Source: Lyophyllum atratum (lineage: Eukaryota; Basidiomycota; Agaricomycetes; Agaricales; Lyophyllaceae). From it: DNA of 64,000 nucleotides. The notes beneath the pieces are model-generated. The model searched no databases, was not told the origin of the DNA, and saw nothing but the letters and a program-made list of their open reading frames with translations. The stretch's first letter is position 1; each line of letters starts with the position of its first letter. A program made the position numbers and the translations under genes. Shown piece by piece: positions 11,688-23,445 of this stretch. The stretch lies in contig JACGCN010000019.1 of the NCBI GenBank assembly GCA_014905825.1, positions 682,001-746,000 of the forward strand, given 5' to 3'.

Positions 11688-11789
11688 GGTGCGATGAATG
11701 CAAAACGAGAATTCAGCTTGCTGCAACTTGTCTTTATACAGGGAGTAAGCACAAAGTGACGTCATCAGTGGCATACGTCATAGGTCAAC

Positions 11790-13495
11790 CTAATTACGGA
11801 CATTCTCTGCATAGTCGAGTAAGGACGCAACAGAATAATCTGACCCGGTCCGGCGGTGCGTAACCCCAACACCAGTACCATTGTCCGTCCACACGTCGGT
11901 TGTGAGACGCACTGGGATAACCTGCCGCAGCTCGATGAAGGGAGATCGCTGGGGATCAGGCGGTGTCATGGAGAATAGTATGCAATCCTAGATGGAAGGG
12001 TGTAAGGATAGAAAGATCAGCAGAGGGAATTAGGCACAACCTTAACGCTTAGACCAGATGCCTTGAACCCCGGGACCTTCACTGAGTCGTTGATGGTTAT
12101 CTCTCCAGAGAATGCAGTCCAAGTCGGGCCATCACCCTGTCATGCGAAATTTAGCGGTGAACTATCTCAAGTGAATGCCCTTACATACCGCGTGTCTAAA
12201 GGATCCATCCCCAATGCAATCTACCCTCCAAATATCGGTCTTCGCGCCTGAGACAATTGTATTCCTGCAAGCGATAGTATTAGTGATGAATGGCGGATTT
12301 TATTTTGTGTTATTTTTTGAATAACATACCTAACGTCAACCGTGGACTGTCGCATTAGCTGAACGCGCGTAGCCTGCTTTGCCCTAATAAAGCCTACGGT
12401 CGGGCAATAAGGAAGGAAATTGACGAGCGACTGTGCGGACGACTCGAACGTGACATGGAAGGGGATGGGTTGTGAGATACAAAATATACGGGAGGTCGGG
12501 ACGTGCAACTTTGTTATAATCGGCCGATCGCCTTTTCCTTTCGCGGATATCTCAGAAGTATAACAGGCCCAATTGGGGGCCTCAATGAAGCCACGGCGAG
12601 AGGGAATCAAGGGTGGCGGGAGCGGTGCGGCAGGCCGTGTCCGAGGGTGATAGATAAATGGTGTTACCACTGTACTAGATATGGCGAGTCAGCATATTCG
12701 ATATGATAATGATGAAGTGGCCGTACGTGGAACTGGTGAGAATGTTGGATTTGGCCAATCGCGACGATGCGGTAAATTGTTGCTTAACAACAGTGGCGCT
12801 CACGGCATACTTTGGAAGCAAGTGGTTTGGTCACGACTAAGGAAGCCAAGTACATCACTGTACTCACATCGATTGTAGCCTTGAACCCAGGAAGCCCTGA
12901 GAGCTTGACGCCGAATGTCGGAGGGAGGGGCTAAGTGATGATCAAGTCAACACCAAGCAAGACAAGCGATAAATAGGAGACCGACATATGTCTTCTCCTC
13001 ATAGGTAAACGTGGTGGGAAGATTCAGTGCGAACGCAAGACTGGAAGGGCACACAGTTTGGGTGGAATCCCTCCTCCACAGCACCACAGTATCCAAACAT
13101 AGCTTAGCAGACGTCGTGCCGCCTTCTGCAATCTCATGCAACTTCAACCTGCCCTCGATCTGTATCAAGGCGTCAGAGGAGTCCGATGCTGTATGTCGTT
13201 CGTCATGACTCACCTTTAATTCGACACTTGTAATGTTGTCGATCCTGGACAGTTCTACAACACCTTCGACGCAGCCTTGCGAGCCGTAAGTAGGGAGAGC
13301 AACATTATTCTCTTGAGCTGTCAATCGCAGACGTGCGTCTCCATTCTTCGACTTCTTGACGAAGTCACCAGTCGGCCGAGGCCTTAATCGGTCCCCCAGA
13401 GCGATACGCTGTTCATACTGGTGCGGTTCAGCTGTATATGACGGCGTTCGCGTGAACGAAGGGGCGACATAGGACGGTAGACTGCTAGTAGACAT
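11790..13495 (-). CDS. Arrestin-like (alpha-arrestin N-terminal fold) protein, copy 1
   Basis: Exons complement(11790..11987, 12041..12136, 12189..12264, 12330..12674, 12727..12809, 12868..12930, 12986..13159, 13214..13495), 438 residues. Features: a polar N-terminus, LPTYGSQGCVEGVVEL followed by VELKIEGRLKLHEIAEGG (first beta strands of an arrestin-like sandwich), LPTTFTYEEKTYPLPPTF and GLPGFKATIDYAVSATV (mid-domain), and a later beta-rich half with PIPFHVTFESSAQSL. It resembles the many arrestin-like proteins of mushrooms and is clearly related to the gene at 60608-62121; both have a 282-nt first exon ending right before the (I/V)EG(R/K)L segment. Possible role as ubiquitin-ligase adaptor in membrane traffic is by family only. 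Confidence 0.8.
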
Positions 13496-14868
13496 GGTGT
13501 GGAGGATCGGACCCAAGTAGACAAAGCCTCGGGAAGGAGTCGTAAATAGGGTCCACGAAACGTCGCCATCGGTGATTGCATTCACATAGCTTATAGCGAA
13601 AGCTGGAGAAGTAGCACATGTGCGGTATGCCAGATGAGAACTTTGCACCATATGGACGGGCTGACTCTAAACCGGCGGCTTCGGCATGTCTGGATGTGTA
13701 TGAGGAAGGGATGCAGCCCGAAGCGTAGGAGTTTTGGAGCCACAGCATGGCCATGTACAATTCATGGCAACAGAGGCGACGCGGGCATCTTTTCGAGAAG
13801 TGCTTTAGTACCTTTTTGGCCGAGGCCTTGCGTAGGAATACGCGAATAAGAGAATAGTTGTCGAGGCGCTGTCACTGTCAACATGGCCGCTCAAAATAAA
13901 GTTCCGAGCGTGCGAGCCAAGTGAAAGTCGGCTGGGAATATGTCAAGACGTGCACCCCCGAAGAACTGATCAGTAACAGCTTCTTTTCCTTCTCGATTGC
14001 AGTAAAACGGATTTCAGGCTTTCGACTCCACCACCATCCATGCCAGATTATTTCTATCACGGCCGTCCCGGAACTCTTTGCCTCGGCGCTTGAAATTGGA
14101 CGTCACAGTTACAGCCGCAGTTGCACCGAGCTGCCCCGTGAACATACGTCTTTATGGCGTGTACACGTGCTATTTCTCGCTCGAGACTGATGTGGCTTGA
14201 TGGTCGGGGATGAGGCACCGGCGAAGACTCGTGGGCGACTGTGGGGGTTATGCGATAATAGTTGTGGTTGATCAGTGCATGCAGCCAAGCCATGTACAAT
14301 GTACATTGACACGCTTGTCGAGATATCAATATATCACCCCGCAATGCTCTAGCTTCTCTCACGTACCAACTCATGTGGACGAGCGCAGCACCAGGTGATA
14401 GCATGCGAGGCGGTTGCTTATTCGATGTGGGTCGGTGGGGAGCAGACGGTGTGATGATTGGCTCATGAATGGAATCGGACATTCACATGTACATAGCGGC
14501 CCGCGGGCCATCTTTCCCGTCCGTCACCCGATCATCGCTCAAGCGCTCGAGGCTCAGAATTGTAATCCTATGTAGGTCGAACTGTGCAGAATGAATAGAC
14601 ACCAATCGAACTCATAGCAGCAAGATAAAAACTACTATCTCAGCCCTCCTCAGTATCATCGCGGCTGAGGGTCAAAACAACGATGATGTGGAACAACCAG
14701 ATGAGATTGAAGATTCATGAGACGTGAGTATACAACGTTACAATATATGAGAAACATGGCGAGATTACAGGTATCGATGGGAATGTGAGCATGATGTACG
14801 TATGAGAGTGATAGCAGAGTCCATCTATATGAAGTACAAGTACCGAGAAAACCAAGAACCCCAAAACC
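13496..14868. other. Intergenic region between arrestin-like gene and RNR1 3' end
   Basis: 1.37 kb. The longest frame (minus strand, 14482-14057) has no recognisable domain, no intron support and a composition like random sequence, so I do not call it. No RNA gene or repeat seen. Confidence 0.4.
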
Positions 14869-17800
14869 TTAGCCAGAGCACATCAAACACGCTTCCTTAT
14901 TCTCTAGCGAGCACTGAAGCTTAGCATCCTCGAGCTCTCGGTCCCTCTGACGTTGCAGAGCAGCGGCGAAATCCGGGTCGGCTTCAGCGGCCTTCTTAAC
15001 CTTGTCGTCAAGGGTTAAGGACGCGAGCGCCTCCTCTGCCGTCGCGGCCTCCTTAGAGGCGGATGTCTCAGAAAACATCGGTGCAGGCGGCTCCACTGGC
15101 TCTTGCTTGATGGCGACAGTCGTGGTGCTCGACGATGCTGACGCGATAGGCTGAGGCGCGGGTGTGGGGACAGGGGAGGTCACGGGAGATGAGGTGGATG
15201 AAGACACGGGAGTAGGAAGACCCGGGGATTTACCACGAGCAGCAGCACGAGCGGCGTTGACGTTGAGGGTCTGCGCCTTGGCATCCTTGAGCACGCTTGC
15301 GTCAACCGTGAACTGGATGGCTTGTGCGGCGGGCCTCGTCCTCAAGTAGTACATGCCAGTCTTCAAGCCCTTCTTCCAGCCGTAAAAGTGCATGCTTGTC
15401 AACTGGCCAAGGGTCGGGGCTTGCAGATGGATGTTCAAGCTCTGGCTTTGGCAGATGAACGCGCCACGGTCAGCAGCGAGGTCGATGACCTTCTTCTGGC
15501 TGATTTCCCAGACCGTCTTGTAGATCGCCTTGACGTTGTCGGGGATAGTGGGGATGTTCTGGATCGAACCGTTGTGGGCGATGATCATGTTCTTCATGTT
15601 GTCGTCCCAAAGGCCAAGGTCGACAAGCTCGCGCAGGAGCCATGGGCACACAACCTGGAATTCACCGGCTAGTACACGACGAGTGTAGATGTTGCTAAAG
15701 AAAGGAACATATCAGCAAACGTCAGATGAAATCGTAATACTGTTCTCATACCTAGTGTACGGTTCGAAGCATTCGTTGAAGCCCAGAATCTGACTCGTCG
15801 ATGCGGTGGGCATAGGAGCCGTAAGGAGTGAATTCCTGAGACCGGTGCGTGCAATCTTCTCCTTGAGCGATGCCCAATCCCAGAGGCCAGTCGGCGCGAC
15901 GTTCCAAAGATCAAACTGCAGTTCTCCTTGGGAAGCGGGGCTGCCGGCCCAAGTCTCATAAGGACCATCCTTCTCAGCCATCTCAGCGCTAGCTTCGAGA
16001 GCGCCATGGTAAATGGTCTCGAAAATTTGGATGTTGAGCTCCTTGGCGGCGGGGGAATCGAATGGCATGTGAAGGGCCATGAATGCGTCAGCGAGACCCT
16101 GCACACCAATACCGATGGGACGGTGGCGGAAGTTCGAGCGACGAGCCTCCGGAATGGGATAGTAGTTAACATCGATGATGCGATTTAGGTTGTACGCGAC
16201 GACCTTGGTGACATCGTGAAGCTTCTGGAAGTCGAACACGCCGTTGGTGATGTAAGTAGGTAGGGCCATAGACGCAAGATTGCAGACAGCGGTCTCATCA
16301 GGCGAGGAGTATTCGATGATTTCCGTGCAAAGGTTCGAAGACTTGATGGTACCAAGGTTCTTCTGATTAGATTTGCCTAGGAAATATGAGCGACGTGACT
16401 GAAGGGGAGAGAATCGCACTCACCATTGGCAGCATCCTTGTACAGCATGAACGGACCACCAGTCTCGATTTGAGCCTCCAGAATACCGTACCACAGCTTT
16501 TGCGCGGGAATGGTCTTCCTTGCGCGTCCCTCCTTCTCGTACTTCGTGAAGAGGGCCTCGAACTCCTCTCCGTGAACATCGGCCAACCCGGGGGCTTCGT
16601 TAGGGCAGAACAGCGGCCAGTCGGCATTCGCCTCAACACGCTTCATGCTGTCAAATGGTTTAGCCTTACATTTGAGAATCGTGGTGACGAGCTCACTCAC
16701 AAAAGATCGGGAATCCAAAGAGCGTAGAAAAGATCTCTCGCGCGCACTTCTTCCTTTCCATGGTTCTTCCTCAGGTCGAGGAATTCGAAGACATCAGCGT
16801 GCCATGGCTCAATGTAGATAGCGAATGCACCAGGTCTCTTGTTACCGCCTTGATCAACGTAGCGAGCTGTTGCGTCGTACGCACGAAGCATGGGCACAAT
16901 GCCGTTCGAATAACCATTGGTTCCAGCAATGTAAGAACTAGTACGGATGGATCAACGACCAAAGTATTAGTGCGATAGTATGCACATACCCAGTGGCACG
17001 GATGCAATGAATGTTGAGACCGATGCCTCCAGCTGTTTTGCTGATCATGGCACAGTTTTTCAGGGTATCGTAAATCCCCTCGATAGAGTCGTCCTTCATG
17101 CAGACTAGGAAGCATGAGCTCAGTTGGGGGTGGGGTGTACCAGCATTGAAGAGGGTAGGCGAGGCATGTGTGAAGTATCGTTCGGACATAAGGTTATATG
17201 TCTCGATGACACGGTCAAGATCTGCACCATGAATGCCAACAGCGACACGCATGATCATGTGCTGGGGACGCTCAGCAACACGTCCATTGATGCGGAGGAG
17301 GTATGAGCGTTCCAGTGTTTTGAAACCGAAGCTGTACGTCCCACGCGTCAGCATGCTCGACGTATTCCTCCAGAGGAATACTTACAAATTGTAGTCAAAA
17401 TCCCGGCTGTAGATGATTGCCGAGTCAAGGATCTCTGCATGCTCACAAACGACGTCGTATGTCTCCTTGGAAATCATTCCAGCGGGACGTCCATTCTTGG
17501 GATTCACTGAATCGATGTCAGGCGGATATCCACGGCGATGAGTTGGCGAGAACATACCATAGTTATAAAGGTCTTTGATAACCTGGGAGAAGTTCTTTTT
17601 TGTCTCCTTGTGGAGGTTAGAGATGGCGATACGAGCAGCAAGGACTGCATAGTCGGGATGCTTGGTTGTAAGGTACGCGGCTGTCTCGGATGCCAGGTTC
17701 TAATCGCGATGTTAATACTGATTGATAATAGATGAGATGATGGACAAACATCGAGCTCGACTGTTGTCACGCCCTGGTACACTCCCGCAACGACTTTCTG

Positions 17801-18164
17801 TGTGACTCTAGTGGCAAGAGAAGAAGAAATAAATGTTAATCGTTGAACTACAGAAAGAACGCGATACATACTCGATAGGATTCACGTAGTTCATGTCGAG
17901 GCCGTAACATAGCTTGTCGATCCTCGTGGTGATCTGGTGACTGATAAGACTTTGACGCGTCAACGGGGTTGAGATGCATACCTTGTCAAATTGGACGCGC
18001 TCCTTGCGTCTAGGAACAAGAAAAGGGTTAGTTTCGGACATATGGACGCGTCGCGACGCGTTCAACGGCGACATACCCATCTAAGACAAATCAATCGCAT
18101 GATCAGGGAACATTCACGACATTTCATGAGGGGTATGCTTACCTCGTTTGAAAACAAATGCCAT
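14869..18164 (-). CDS. RNR1: Ribonucleoside-diphosphate reductase large (R1) subunit
   Basis: Class Ia reductase making dNDPs. Twelve exons: complement(14869..15694, 15752..16376, 16424..16647, 16701..16937, 16990..17331, 17386..17506, 17558..17699, 17750..17807, 17872..17933, 17982..18009, 18077..18080, 18143..18164), 896 residues. N-terminus [18 protein letters not shown] (ATP-cone); redox Cys218 in LSSCFL; NLCTEI with Asn428, Cys430 and Glu432 in the active site; partner Cys445; [38 protein letters not shown]-terminal shuttle pair CLMC (891-894). Residue 218 matches the yeast number exactly. Exon 2 is only 4 nt (ATGG), required to build the KRDGR motif. A Pro/Ser/Ala-rich linker precedes the C-terminal redox tail, as usual. 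ACGCGT motifs crowd introns 2 and 3. Confidence 0.97.
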
Positions 18165-18379
18165 GGCAATAGGTGTTGGCCTTTAGAGGCAAGAGGGGAG
18201 GGGGGAAGGGGGGAGCAGGTAGTGGAGGAGGTGAGGAAAATTAAAAACAGAGCGCGACCTTATAAATTGATCTCTGACTAAGCGACACGTTGTTTGTCAT
18301 CATGCGTGATCGTTCCCATTGGCATTCAACAAAACGAATTCGGAACACGCTACGCGAGGGATTCACGTTACGGACGCGT
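17955..18379. promoter_or_regulatory. Cluster of four ACGCGT (MluI-box) motifs around the RNR1 start
   Basis: ACGCGT occurs at 17955-17960 (RNR1 intron 3), 18046-18051 and 18056-18061 (intron 2), and 18374-18379 (shared promoter with the BTB gene, about 210 bp upstream of the RNR1 ATG). In budding and fission yeast this hexamer drives G1/S transcription of RNR genes through MBF. Four copies in 425 bp is well above chance for a 6-mer, but function here is inference. Confidence 0.5.
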
Positions 18380-18571
18380 CTACGCCCGGGGATATCATTC
18401 AACACGCCATTATCGCATCCGGGCGTGTCAAATCGAGTCAGGACCGAGGAAAGGGAGATATTTTAGACTTCGGGTTAAAGGAGCAACGCACTTGAGGTTA
18501 GGGTTCCCAAATCGTTTCTCACCGAAATCCAGATTACGAAATATGTAATTCCGAGGGCTTCTTTGCCCACC

Positions 18572-20061
18572 ATGTCAGATGGTTCCGTGTCCGAGCCACC
18601 GGTCGACGCCAGTCCAGTTCCCGCAGGTCCCTCTGCTATCACCATAAACGAGACCAAGAAACGCCAAAGATATACCTCTGAAGAAGAGATCTCGCACACG
18701 ATCAAGAAGAGACCTCGATCATCAACTATGGACTCTACGGATACGGAGATGGCGCTGGCTGCCTCGTTGCGAATAAAGCGGGATCCGACGTACTACTTCG
18801 AGGATGGGAGCTGTATTTTCTTGGTAGAGGACACGTTGTTCAACGTGGGTGACATAGCTGCGCGCATGGTCAGCTTATGGAATGCACGTCATGAGATAGG
18901 TCCATCGGACAAGACTGGGCAATGATTCGTCGAGTTTCGGCACCATGTTTACTCTACCGCAAGGGGGACTCGATGCCGAGGGTCGTTCTGACGAAAACCC
19001 GATTGTTCTAAGTGGAGACACAGCTGCTGAATTTCGAAACTTCCTCTGGTCCTTCTACGCACTGTAAGGAAACAACCGCTCTCCAACGGTCAATTTATTC
19101 ATCAAATTCTAGACCTCCAGAAATCAGCAAGGCTAGCGAGAACCTTACGCAGCTAATTGACATCGCTCGAGTCTCTAATAAATATGCCTTCAAGAATCTA
19201 GAAACCTGGGCGCTTAACACCATCCACGAATATGTGAATCGGAAACCTTCTCCTATCCTCGCCGCAGTCCCTGCCCCCCAATCATATACATTCTCGTCAC
19301 TAGACACTATACCCCGGACTACAAGCACAACTACTTCCATCCAAAGCACCGAGCAGTTGACGAAGCTCATCAGACTCGCCGAGATGTGTAACCATCAGCC
19401 ATTATTGGCAACTATGATAAACAACCTGAAGCACCTCATGAGCTCTTCCTTGCAGTACGCTTATCTCGCTATGACACTAGCCGACGAACTGGACATCCGG
19501 ACTCTGAGGGGAGTGGCGTATCTAGAGGTGATGCAAAAAGCAGTTGTCGTGAAACGCACGAACATCGATGCTGTATTAAACACGATCGCGCCAGCAGTGG
19601 CAGGTCCAGGGGATGCCAGTACCAGTGCAAATCATAATGTAGTAGGCGAACAGGAAGGTGATATTGACGACGAGGGCCGTCTGGTCATCAATCGTGCGCA
19701 GCAGCTTCGCCTCCTCTCAGGGTACTACCGCCTCACAGGCACCTGGGAACGTCTCCGAATGACCCCAGCGCCGTTCGACCATGCCTCCTCGTGCGGTGCC
19801 ACCTGGCATCAGCATGGATGCACACAGAGTTGGGCCGAATTTTGGAAAGAGAAGACGAGGACGGATGCAGTCCTTTCTCTAGGACTCGCGGATGTGGTGG
19901 GTCGGCTGAAGCAGGTCCAAAAGGAATATGATCGATGGGGGAGCGCGCCGTACATGCATCACGACTGTAGGAATGCGGCGCGGAAAGGTATCCAGGAAGT
20001 TATCAAGAAGGTCGAAGACGGACTCCCGGACTTCTTCTCCGAGGGTGGGGACGATGTGTAG
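18572..20061 (+). CDS. BTB/POZ domain protein
   Basis: Exons 18572..18844, 18900..19063, 19113..20061; 461 residues. After a disordered N-terminus with a basic KKRPR patch, the BTB fold begins near residue 75: DPTYYFEDGSCIFLVED, LFNVHRTRLGNDSSSFGTMF, TLPQGG and then DTAAEFRNFLWSFYALPPEI. This is the form typical of the large BTB families of Agaricomycetes. The C-terminal half (about 230 residues) is helical and not recognised; it holds a Cys/His-containing stretch with SSCGATWHQHGC. BTB proteins form dimers and often serve as CUL3 adaptors; nothing here identifies a substrate. Shares a 407-bp divergent promoter with RNR1. Confidence 0.85.
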
Positions 20062-20175
20062 CGGGGATATCATCGAGCGCGCGACATAGCACTACAACCA
20101 GGAACGATTCAGAACACATTTGTACAACACATCATCATGCAATACATACGTAGACACCCATTAATCTCATCCTGT

Positions 20176-20840
20176 TCAATTTCGTCTACTACCATTGCGG
20201 CTGCGTTTTCCGGGCGTTACACTGAGGGTGAGCAGCGAGCCACTAGGTGCCGCATCCGTTGGAGCTTCGTGACCGTTTATCGCCCGTGGACCATTGGTGA
20301 CACGACTATCCGATCGTCCGCGGCCATGGGTCGTCTCTGGGACCACGCTGGTCGAAGGCTGGGGTGTCACCATCATACTCCGCATGAGGGCATCGATGTC
20401 GGTCGTAGTGGGCTGTGGCTCTAATGCAGCTTGTGAGCCGCGGAGCAGTGTCTGCTCGAATAATTCGTTTTCCTCCAAATTTTGTACCGCTTCGTGTAGA
20501 CTCGCCATCACTTGCTGGTATAGCTCTGTATTCACAACCGAGCCCATTAAGATCCACTCTTGAATATGACAAAGAGTCCAGACTCACGATGTTCCTCGAA
20601 GGAGCCAACCTGAGGGCGGGCCAACAAAGGCTCTTGGTTGGCCGCAAGCTCCTCTGGCCGCGGGACTCCCAACGCAAGCCGCTCCTCCCACTTCCTCTCA
20701 AAAGAAAGTTGGCTCAACTGGTCTTCACAGTCAGAGAAAGAAGTCTGATCTTCGCCATAGGTAGTTCCTATGGAGCTTGCAGGCGATGGTGCTCGGAGCA
20801 CTGGAGGCGCGTATTCGGTGTGGTGTTGATTAGTTGGCAT
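20176..20840 (-). CDS. Hypothetical protein with helical Glu-rich centre
   Basis: Exons complement(20176..20525, 20588..20840), 200 residues. The N-terminal half is polar with SFSDCEDQLSQLSFERKWEE and a run of Pro/Glu residues; the second exon begins with LYQQVMASLHEAVQNLEENE, which looks like an amphipathic helix or coiled coil, and ends in a Ser/Arg-rich tail. I chose the 62-nt intron because the shorter alternative acceptor would leave only 29 nt. I do not recognise a family. The stop lies 114 bp from the convergent BTB gene. Confidence 0.6.
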
Positions 20841-21635
20841 CAGGTGCGAGTGTCGTCTGCAGGAGAAAACGCGGACAGTGCGTGCATATAGAGCGATAAT
20901 GTATACTGGATGGACCTTTCACACGATGCGAGGCATCGACTCTAGGCACAGTGGCGTGGATGCTTGTGGGTGTTGGTTCTTGGAAAGTGCGATGGCTGCT
21001 GACATTCACTGGCAAACCTCAAAAGATAACAAATACAAGCAACACGCGTCCCAAACAGGCCACGTCGCAGATCTGTAGGGCTGCACATGAATCACCATCA
21101 TGAGTGACGCAGTGAAATGGGCGTCAACTGGCCAGGTGTGTTGTGGGCGTATCAGTCAAAGTTGGGAATCATCATCGTGAGTGAAATGGTCCGTTTCGAT
21201 TGCTATGGTTTGATGATCATGAGAAGATGGGTTGGTGACAGGACTAGATACGAACAAGAAATGAATCACGTCGAAAAGTATCAGAAAACACGTCGCAGGA
21301 TGCTGAGGATGTCAGGATGATGTTGCTCCAGCTTTCAAAAAAGGTCCCAATGACTTCGAGAAGGCGCTCAGGCGCTGGACCTGAAACACCATGAGGGATT
21401 ATAGGAAGGTCACTGAGAACTTGAAGTTCCAACTTCCCAAATTATCCTTTCTGCCATTCCCAGACTCAGCTGTTTTGATGATCACGAAGCACGGACATGG
21501 ACGCTCATCATCATCATACAAGAGACTGGAAATGTTCATGTCACAGTCGACCTCCAGTGCCTCTTCGACACCGTGACAGCAACCAAGTGCCTCATCCCCG
21601 ACTTGCGTGTCAAACTCATTTTGGTAGGAGCAACC
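20841..21635. other. Intergenic region upstream of ERG26-like gene
   Basis: 795 bp, divergent between the hypothetical gene at 20840 and ERG26. Only short frames, no RNA gene recognised. A TCATCATCATCATAC microrepeat occurs near 21507. Confidence 0.4.
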
Positions 21636-22943
21636 ATGTCCAAGGTTTCCAGTTCTGCCCACCGTCCTGCTCGGCATCTCGTCATTGGCGGCGCTGGATT
21701 CTTGGGATCTCATATCGTCGAAAGACTCAAAGCACGCTCCGATGTAGTCACAGTTTTCGACCTCGTCAAACCATCCGGTGAAGAAACCGTGGAAGGTGTC
21801 GAATATATATCCGGCGATATCGTTGACGGGTCCAAATTGACGGAAACACTCAAGCAGGCAAGACGATACTTTCTTGTCATACTCTTCGCTATCTCATAAG
21901 AAAAGAAATGTAGTTCCAGCCAGACGTCGTTCACCACACTGCCTCTCCCATCCACGGTTTACCACCTCCCATCTACTATAAAGTCAACGAAGAGGGTACT
22001 CGGGTGGTTCTAACCGCTTGCAGGGCTGCTGGAGTCAGAAAGCTTGTATATACATCCTCGACCGGCGTGGTGTGGACAGGTGCAGACTTCGTAGGGGTCG
22101 CAGAAGACCAGGTTAAGGTCCCATCCGTCGGCTACGATGCATACCACCACACAAAGGCTCTAGGCGAACGTCTTGTTCTAGATGAAAATGGCGAAGACGG
22201 GATGCAAGTCGTCGTTTTGCGTCTCTGTGGAATGACTGGGTATCATCTTTCCCATATCTTCTTTGATGTGGATCCTTATTTCTACTTGTCGCAGTGAACG
22301 AGACAAGCAACTCATTTGGCGTCTAGCGAAGGCACTCGAAAGAGGTCAACAGAACGTGCAAATTGGCGATAATACTAATTTGATTGACTATCTATATGTG
22401 GGGAATGCGGCTTTTGCCCATGTTCTCGCCGCAGATAAACTCCTTGATGAGCCCGAAGCCGTTGCTGGCCAAGTCTTCTTCATCACGAACGACGAGTCTC
22501 CCATGCGGCAATGGGACTTCAATCGTTTGGTGTGGAGGGAACTCGGAGATGATGGGTCGAAGAAGATTATCGTCATCCCACGACCAATCGGCATGTTCAT
22601 GGCTGTCATTTCTGAACTTTGGTCAAAAATCACTGGAACACCGACGGAGTTCAATCTGTTCAATATCCGTTTTATTACAGGTATTCAGTGGTATAATATC
22701 GAGAAGGTAATGTCTCTGCCAACGTATGTGTATAGGTCAGATGTAAATTCCGTCCTTCAGGCCAAGAAACTTCTCGGCTATGAGCCGCAGGTCACTTTAG
22801 AAGAAGGAGTGCGAAGAACTGCTCAGGTATGAATTGCCTATCACATCCTCGCACCCTCATGGGCTTGCTAATCTTCTTTGATGCAGTGGTGGAAATCATC
22901 CGGCGCGGCCCAACACGAAATGCGGAAGGATAAATCGGTGTGA
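21636..22943 (+). CDS. ERG26: Sterol-4-alpha-carboxylate 3-dehydrogenase (decarboxylating), 3-beta-HSD family
   Basis: ER enzyme of ergosterol synthesis that oxidises and decarboxylates the C-4 carboxysterol. Exons 21636..21857, 21920..22239, 22295..22706, 22761..22826, 22887..22943; 358 residues. Rossmann NAD site GGAGFLGSH near the N-terminus, YTSSTGVVW, catalytic YxxxK as YHHTK, LRLCGMTG, then IGDNTNLIDYLYVGNAAFAHV and FFITNDESPMRQWDF, characteristic of this subfamily. Start chosen at the ATG in ACCATGTCC, just before the Rossmann strand. Intron 1 (21858-21919) begins with GCAAG, a GC-AG intron: the only GT donor nearby would add six residues between KQ and PDVVHHTA. Other introns are GT-AG. 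Confidence 0.88.
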
Positions 22944-23445
22944 AGTGTTTGCATGCTTGGATCTATATTGTCTTGTACGACTCATTAAAATCCGCCCGCC
23001 GGAATAAAGCGATTAGAGCACAGTTTGTTTTTATGCCAACGCTTTTGGAACATTCGATTCATTTTCGTACGAGCCGCTCGCCCGTCCGCCTGCCACAGCC
23101 TGTCACGTTGAGTGGCCCAGGTCGTAACAGAGATATGATAGCATTTGTGACTGTATGTAGAATAAATGTCGAAATTTACTGATTGCCAGACGGGACAAGA
23201 ACTGACTGAGCGACCGGAATACTTGAGCAGCCCTTGTGTGCCTCTGCATGCTAAACTAAGAGTAAGTGGCATGAAAACACCCACAACTCACAAGTATCCC
23301 CCAAAATTATAAACAACACCGGCGCGGCACTGTTACACCTAGTGTTTGGACTTTGGGTGTCCGAATGAATTGGAGGGCACCTCCTATATCTCAACCGCAG
23401 ACACTCTTTCCTATTCATAAATTTTAGTAGTATTTACAACGTCCG

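Noticed and set aside
14057..14482. 141-codon minus-strand frame between the arrestin-like gene and RNR1
   Set aside because: No recognisable motif, many Cys/His without pattern, no intron structure like its neighbours; overlapped by equally long frames in other phases.
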